From CAZDUZ01 sp964508755 (GTDB lineage: Bacteria > Patescibacteriota > Dojkabacteria > SC72 > JAFGCJ01): a DNA stretch of 7,834 nucleotides. The translations under genes were made by a program, and so were the position numbers. This document shows positions 5,878-7,834 of the stretch, one piece after another. Each line of letters opens with the position of its first letter. Within the stretch, counting starts at the first letter, position 1. Location: positions 1 to 7,834 of the forward strand of contig CAZDUZ010000039.1 of the NCBI GenBank assembly GCA_964508755.1, given 5' to 3'. The notes beneath the pieces were generated by a model, which had not been told where the DNA came from, made no database searches, and saw nothing but the letters and a program-made list of their open reading frames with translations.

Positions 5878-6684
5878 TTAGCTTTGTGGTTTCGTTACTG
5901 TTAGATTTCCTTCTAGCCTGTACCCGATTCCGTGTATTGTTTTGATCGGACTTGAAATTTCGGTCTTTTTGTTTGAATTCATTGATGTGAAATTTTCTCC
6001 GACATAGCTTGACTCAGAATCATTCTGCTGTAGATTTTTCTTCGTTTTCTTTACGTTTTCCGTGGATTTCTTGTTTCTACACATCTTTTTCCTCAATTTC
6101 TGAATGTGAACATCTACCGTGTTGGAATTAATTATTCTCGAGTAATCCCATACATGATCAAGGAGTTCTGCTCTTGAAACTACTCTTCCTGCGTTTTTGG
6201 TAAGGTATTCGAGAAGATGATATTCCGTGCGGGATAAATCGATAGGGTGTTTGTCCACGAAAGCCTTTCGTTCATCAGGAATTACGGTGACCCTTCCTGC
6301 GTTCAGTGTTGGTTGCATCGATGTGCGGGGTCGTCTGAGTAATGCATTGATTCGTGCGATTAATTCCTGTCCGGGAAAGGGGAACGAGATGCAGTCGTCC
6401 GCACCTGAGGTAAGTATCGACACACGTGATTGCCAAGGACCTTTTGTGTGTATTCCCAGAATGAATGCGTGTTTATCTAGTGTTCGGATTTCTTTGCAGA
6501 GCACACTCGTGTCAGCGTGTTGGAGGTATGTGTTCAATAGTATGATTTGTGGATGGTAGGTTGTTAATAATGATGTAATTCTTTGAGCGCTGTTGGTAAG
6601 ATGGGGGATGAAGCCATAAGCATGCAGAATTCTGTACATTATGCTACCAATTGTTTTCGAATCTTCAATAATTAGAATATTCAT
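5878..6684 (-). CDS. Atypical OmpR-family response regulator with degenerate receiver
   Basis: The protein has 268 aa from the chosen start. Residues 1-118 are a receiver domain: MNILIIEDS places the acidic pair at E7/D8, and GADD (94-97) and ALLRR (114-118) are standard. The phosphoacceptor position in PQIILLNTYL is Asn51 instead of Asp (codon AAC), the switch Thr/Ser position is His79, and the conserved Lys of the K-P-F motif is Phe101. Classical phosphorylation is therefore unlikely. Residues 127-260 are a winged helix (LSRTEYHLLEYL 150-161, VSRAELLDHVW 169-179, NTVDVHIQKLRKKM 188-201, IKTIHGIGYRL 247-257). Between recognition helix and wing, residues 202-246 form a Lys/Asn/Ser-rich insert, where most relatives have roughly ten residues. 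Start: Met at 6684 begins the receiver exactly; an in-frame ATG at 6750 would add 22 odd residues. It is probably a DNA-binding transcription factor. Confidence 0.9.
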   Translation of the reverse strand: MNILIIEDSKTIGSIMYRILHAYGFIPHLTNSAQRITSLLTTYHPQIILLNTYLQHADTSVLCKEIRTLDKHAFILGIHTKGPWQSRVSILTSGADDCISFPFPGQELIARINALLRRPRTSMQPTLNAGRVTVIPDERKAFVDKHPIDLSRTEYHLLEYLTKNAGRVVSRAELLDHVWDYSRIINSNTVDVHIQKLRKKMCRNKKSTENVKKTKKNLQQNDSESSYVGENFTSMNSNKKTEISSPIKTIHGIGYRLEGNLTVTKPQS

Positions 6685-6883
6685 TTGGGCAGTCCGTCCA
6701 TAGTTAAACTTAGGGCGGGGGAACAGGGATATTTTTCGAGAGAAGGCCATTCATAGATTCGTATAATGTATATACGCTCAGCTTCGTTTGGGGGAAAGAT
6801 GTTTTGGGGGTTTTCTGGTAGGATTATAAGTAAGCTGATGCCGAGTCGCAAGGCTTCTAGTATCATAATTATTAATAAAAGAC
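6685..6883. promoter_or_regulatory. Divergent intergenic region with shared motif, copy 2
   Basis: This region separates the minus-strand regulator from the plus-strand membrane protein. ATTCGTATAATGTATA (6757-6772) matches the operon promoter motif at 327-342 in 15/16 positions and holds a perfect plus-strand -10 TATAAT (6762-6767), without a convincing -35. The near-palindrome GTATA-ATG-TATAT could also supply a -10 on the minus strand for the regulator. The plus transcript would have a leader of about 110 nt. CATAAT (6864-6869) is a second possible -10 for a nearly leaderless start. A G-run-rich stretch (6790-6820) has no assigned role. Confidence 0.35.
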
Positions 6884-7255
6884 ATGAAGTTTATTGTTCT
6901 TATTCTTTCAATTCTGATTGTGACACTATTTATTCTGAGATATCTGGTTCTTTCTGCCTTTTTTTCTCCGTATACTTTGAATGGGGATGTCGATGTGTGG
7001 AATGTTTCTCTCTTTGTTGTATTGGTTTCCGTTGCTGTGGGCGTGGTATTTGCATTGTTAGTGTACATTGCTGAGAAGTTACTCTATTGTGGAAAAAAAG
7101 AGTATCCGATCCCGCGTCGTGCGCTTAAATTCGGAAGTGTTGTTATGGTATGTTGTTCGGTTGTTCTTCTTCTTCATGTGTTCCATTTTCTAAACCCTAT
7201 TGTGCTTCTCCTTCTTTTTCTTCTTATTGTTATTGGAGTCATACTCGTGCGATAG
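6884..7255 (+). CDS. Small hydrophobic membrane protein, 123 aa
   Basis: Three strongly hydrophobic segments dominate: about residues 3-25 (FIVLILSILIVTLFILRYLVL), 42-64 (SLFVVLVSVAVGVVFALLVYI) and 82-121 (a long run that may be a helical hairpin broken at FLNP near 102-105). The loop at about 65-81 (EKLLYCGKKEYPIPRRALKF) is basic and should face the cytoplasm by the positive-inside rule. The pattern of a basic RRALKxG loop leading into a Leu-rich helix pair with an L-N turn reminds me of hypothetical proteins common in CPR genomes. No catalytic motif is visible. The start ATG 6884 has no strong SD. It lies 108 bp upstream of another membrane protein on the same strand and may share its transcript. 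A long overlapping frame from 6766 is rejected because it is Cys/Arg-rich and lacks family character. Confidence 0.7.
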   Translation: MKFIVLILSILIVTLFILRYLVLSAFFSPYTLNGDVDVWNVSLFVVLVSVAVGVVFALLVYIAEKLLYCGKKEYPIPRRALKFGSVVMVCCSVVLLLHVFHFLNPIVLLLLFLLIVIGVILVR

Positions 7256-7341
7256 GGGGTATTGCATCTCAATTTCATCGAGGAACTCATCGTGTGGGTG
7301 TCTTTGTTGAGGGTTTGCCGTATTCTTCTGATCGTTGTACT

Positions 7342-7352
7342 ATTCGTATAGC
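7342..7352 (+). promoter_or_regulatory. Possible -10 region (ATTCGTATA copy 3)
   Basis: ATTCGTATA (7342-7350) repeats the first nine bases of the motif at 327 and 6757. TATAGC (7347-7352) would be a weak -10 for the gene starting at 7364, leaving almost no leader. No clear -35 is seen, so the case is weak. Confidence 0.2.
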
Positions 7353-7363
7353 TAAGATTACTA

Positions 7364-7834
7364 ATGAATGACGTGACCAATCACTTAGAGAATAATCCTC
7401 AGGCAACCGTTCCACCAGTTACTAATCCACCGGTATCATCAACACCTGTTCAAGTTGAACAGCGAGTTGTTTGGTATAGCTGGAAGGCACCGCAACGATA
7501 TTTCAAAAAAGTTGAACGAAAACCGTTTATGATACTTCTGGGTATTGTAATGCCGATTATTATTCTATTAATTATTCTCCAGCAGTACTATCTCATTGCT
7601 GCAATACTCGCCGTACTTTTTCTTGTCTATGTATTAGGAACGTATCCACCTCCACTTGTTACAAATATTATTACTAACAAAGGTATTGAAGCGGGAACTG
7701 AAGTGTATGGTTGGGAAGTTCTAACCAACTTTTTCTTTTCGAGAAGAGAACAACAAATACTTCTTAATATTGAGACAACGCTTCGAGCTCCCGGAAAGAT
7801 AATATTTTTGGTTGATGAAAAACAAATGGAGGAG
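7364..7834 (+). CDS. Membrane protein, 3' end outside window (CPR-type hypothetical)
   Basis: The frame runs open from ATG 7364 to the window end, 157 codons without a stop. Residues 1-37 are a Pro/Val/Thr/Asn-rich polar N-terminus (NPQATVPPVTNPPVSSTPVQ). VVWYSWKAPQRYFKKVERKPF (about 38-58) leads into two closely spaced TM helices (about 59-76 and 79-96), then GTYPPPLVTNIITNKGIEAGTEVYGWEVLTNFFF and a soluble part (REQQILLNIETTLRAPGKIIFLVDEK). This layout, a WxAPxR segment, TM pair, VPPE/YPPP-like turn, 'I-T-x-x-G-I' strand and a 'W-E-x-L-x-x-F' helix, matches a conserved uncharacterised family I recall from Patescibacteria genomes; the C-terminal part resembles a PH-like fold. That recall is the main taxonomic hint. 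The start has no SD; a downstream Met is possible but would lose the polar N-terminus. Confidence 0.8.
   Translation, partial: MNDVTNHLENNPQATVPPVTNPPVSSTPVQVEQRVVWYSWKAPQRYFKKVERKPFMILLGIVMPIIILLIILQQYYLIAAILAVLFLVYVLGTYPPPLVTNIITNKGIEAGTEVYGWEVLTNFFFSRREQQILLNIETTLRAPGKIIFLVDEKQMEE

Noticed and set aside
6685..6750. A 22-residue N-terminal extension of the response regulator from ATG 6750
   Set aside because: The receiver fold begins exactly at the Met encoded at 6684. The extension has no receiver-like features and lies in the likely promoter region, although leaderless translation from 6750 cannot be fully excluded.
6766..7074. A 102-codon plus-strand frame overlapping the 123-aa membrane protein
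   Set aside because: It is Cys-, Arg- and Ser-rich without domains and is explained as an out-of-phase shadow of the strongly hydrophobic frame at 6884-7255.
1..7834. CRISPR arrays, insertion sequences, rRNA genes
   Set aside because: No regularly spaced direct repeats, transposase-like frames with flanking inverted repeats, or rRNA-like stretches were seen.

Overview
The window most likely comes from a small-genome bacterium of the Candidate Phyla Radiation (Patescibacteria, perhaps Microgenomates-like). The main taxonomic clues are the last two genes. These encode small membrane proteins whose sequence style (for example a W-x-A-P-x-R segment, a TM pair, then a YPPP segment) I recall from conserved hypothetical proteins of that group. 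Weak or absent Shine-Dalgarno sites at most starts fit this too. The placement is from memory and not proven by the sequence.

Layout, left to right. A compact promoter drives a 49-codon, unusually GC-rich one-TM microprotein (56-205), followed by a strong RNA hairpin cluster (208-257). A promoter with two palindromes (299-343) then drives a two-gene unit whose genes overlap at TAATG. The first encodes a 404-aa protein of unknown function with a weak resemblance to GNAT/autoinducer-synthase-type acyltransferases at its C-terminus. The second encodes an 832-aa membrane histidine kinase with an N-terminal multi-TM sensor, a GAF domain, HisKA and HATPase. A 606-bp gene-free stretch (4069-4674) has the hallmarks of a replication origin: two perfect DnaA boxes in opposite orientation, several near-matches, AT-rich tracts, and a DnaA box followed by DnaA-trio-like CTA repeats just upstream of dnaN. 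dnaN (4675-5814) encodes the beta sliding clamp. Convergent to it is an OmpR-type response regulator (5878-6684, minus strand). Its receiver has lost the phosphorylation Asp and the conserved Lys, and its winged helix carries a long insertion. Beyond an intergenic region lie a 123-aa membrane protein (6884-7255) and a membrane protein cut by the window end (7364-7834).

How they may work together. The kinase and the degenerate regulator flank the origin/dnaN block. A 16-bp promoter motif (15/16 identical) occurs both in front of the kinase operon and in the region upstream of the regulator, so the regulator may control both, probably without classical phosphorylation. The unknown protein, translationally coupled to a multi-TM kinase, is a candidate for making or modifying the signal that the kinase senses. 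These links are inference. The origin, clamp, kinase and atypical regulator calls rest on motifs read directly from the sequence.
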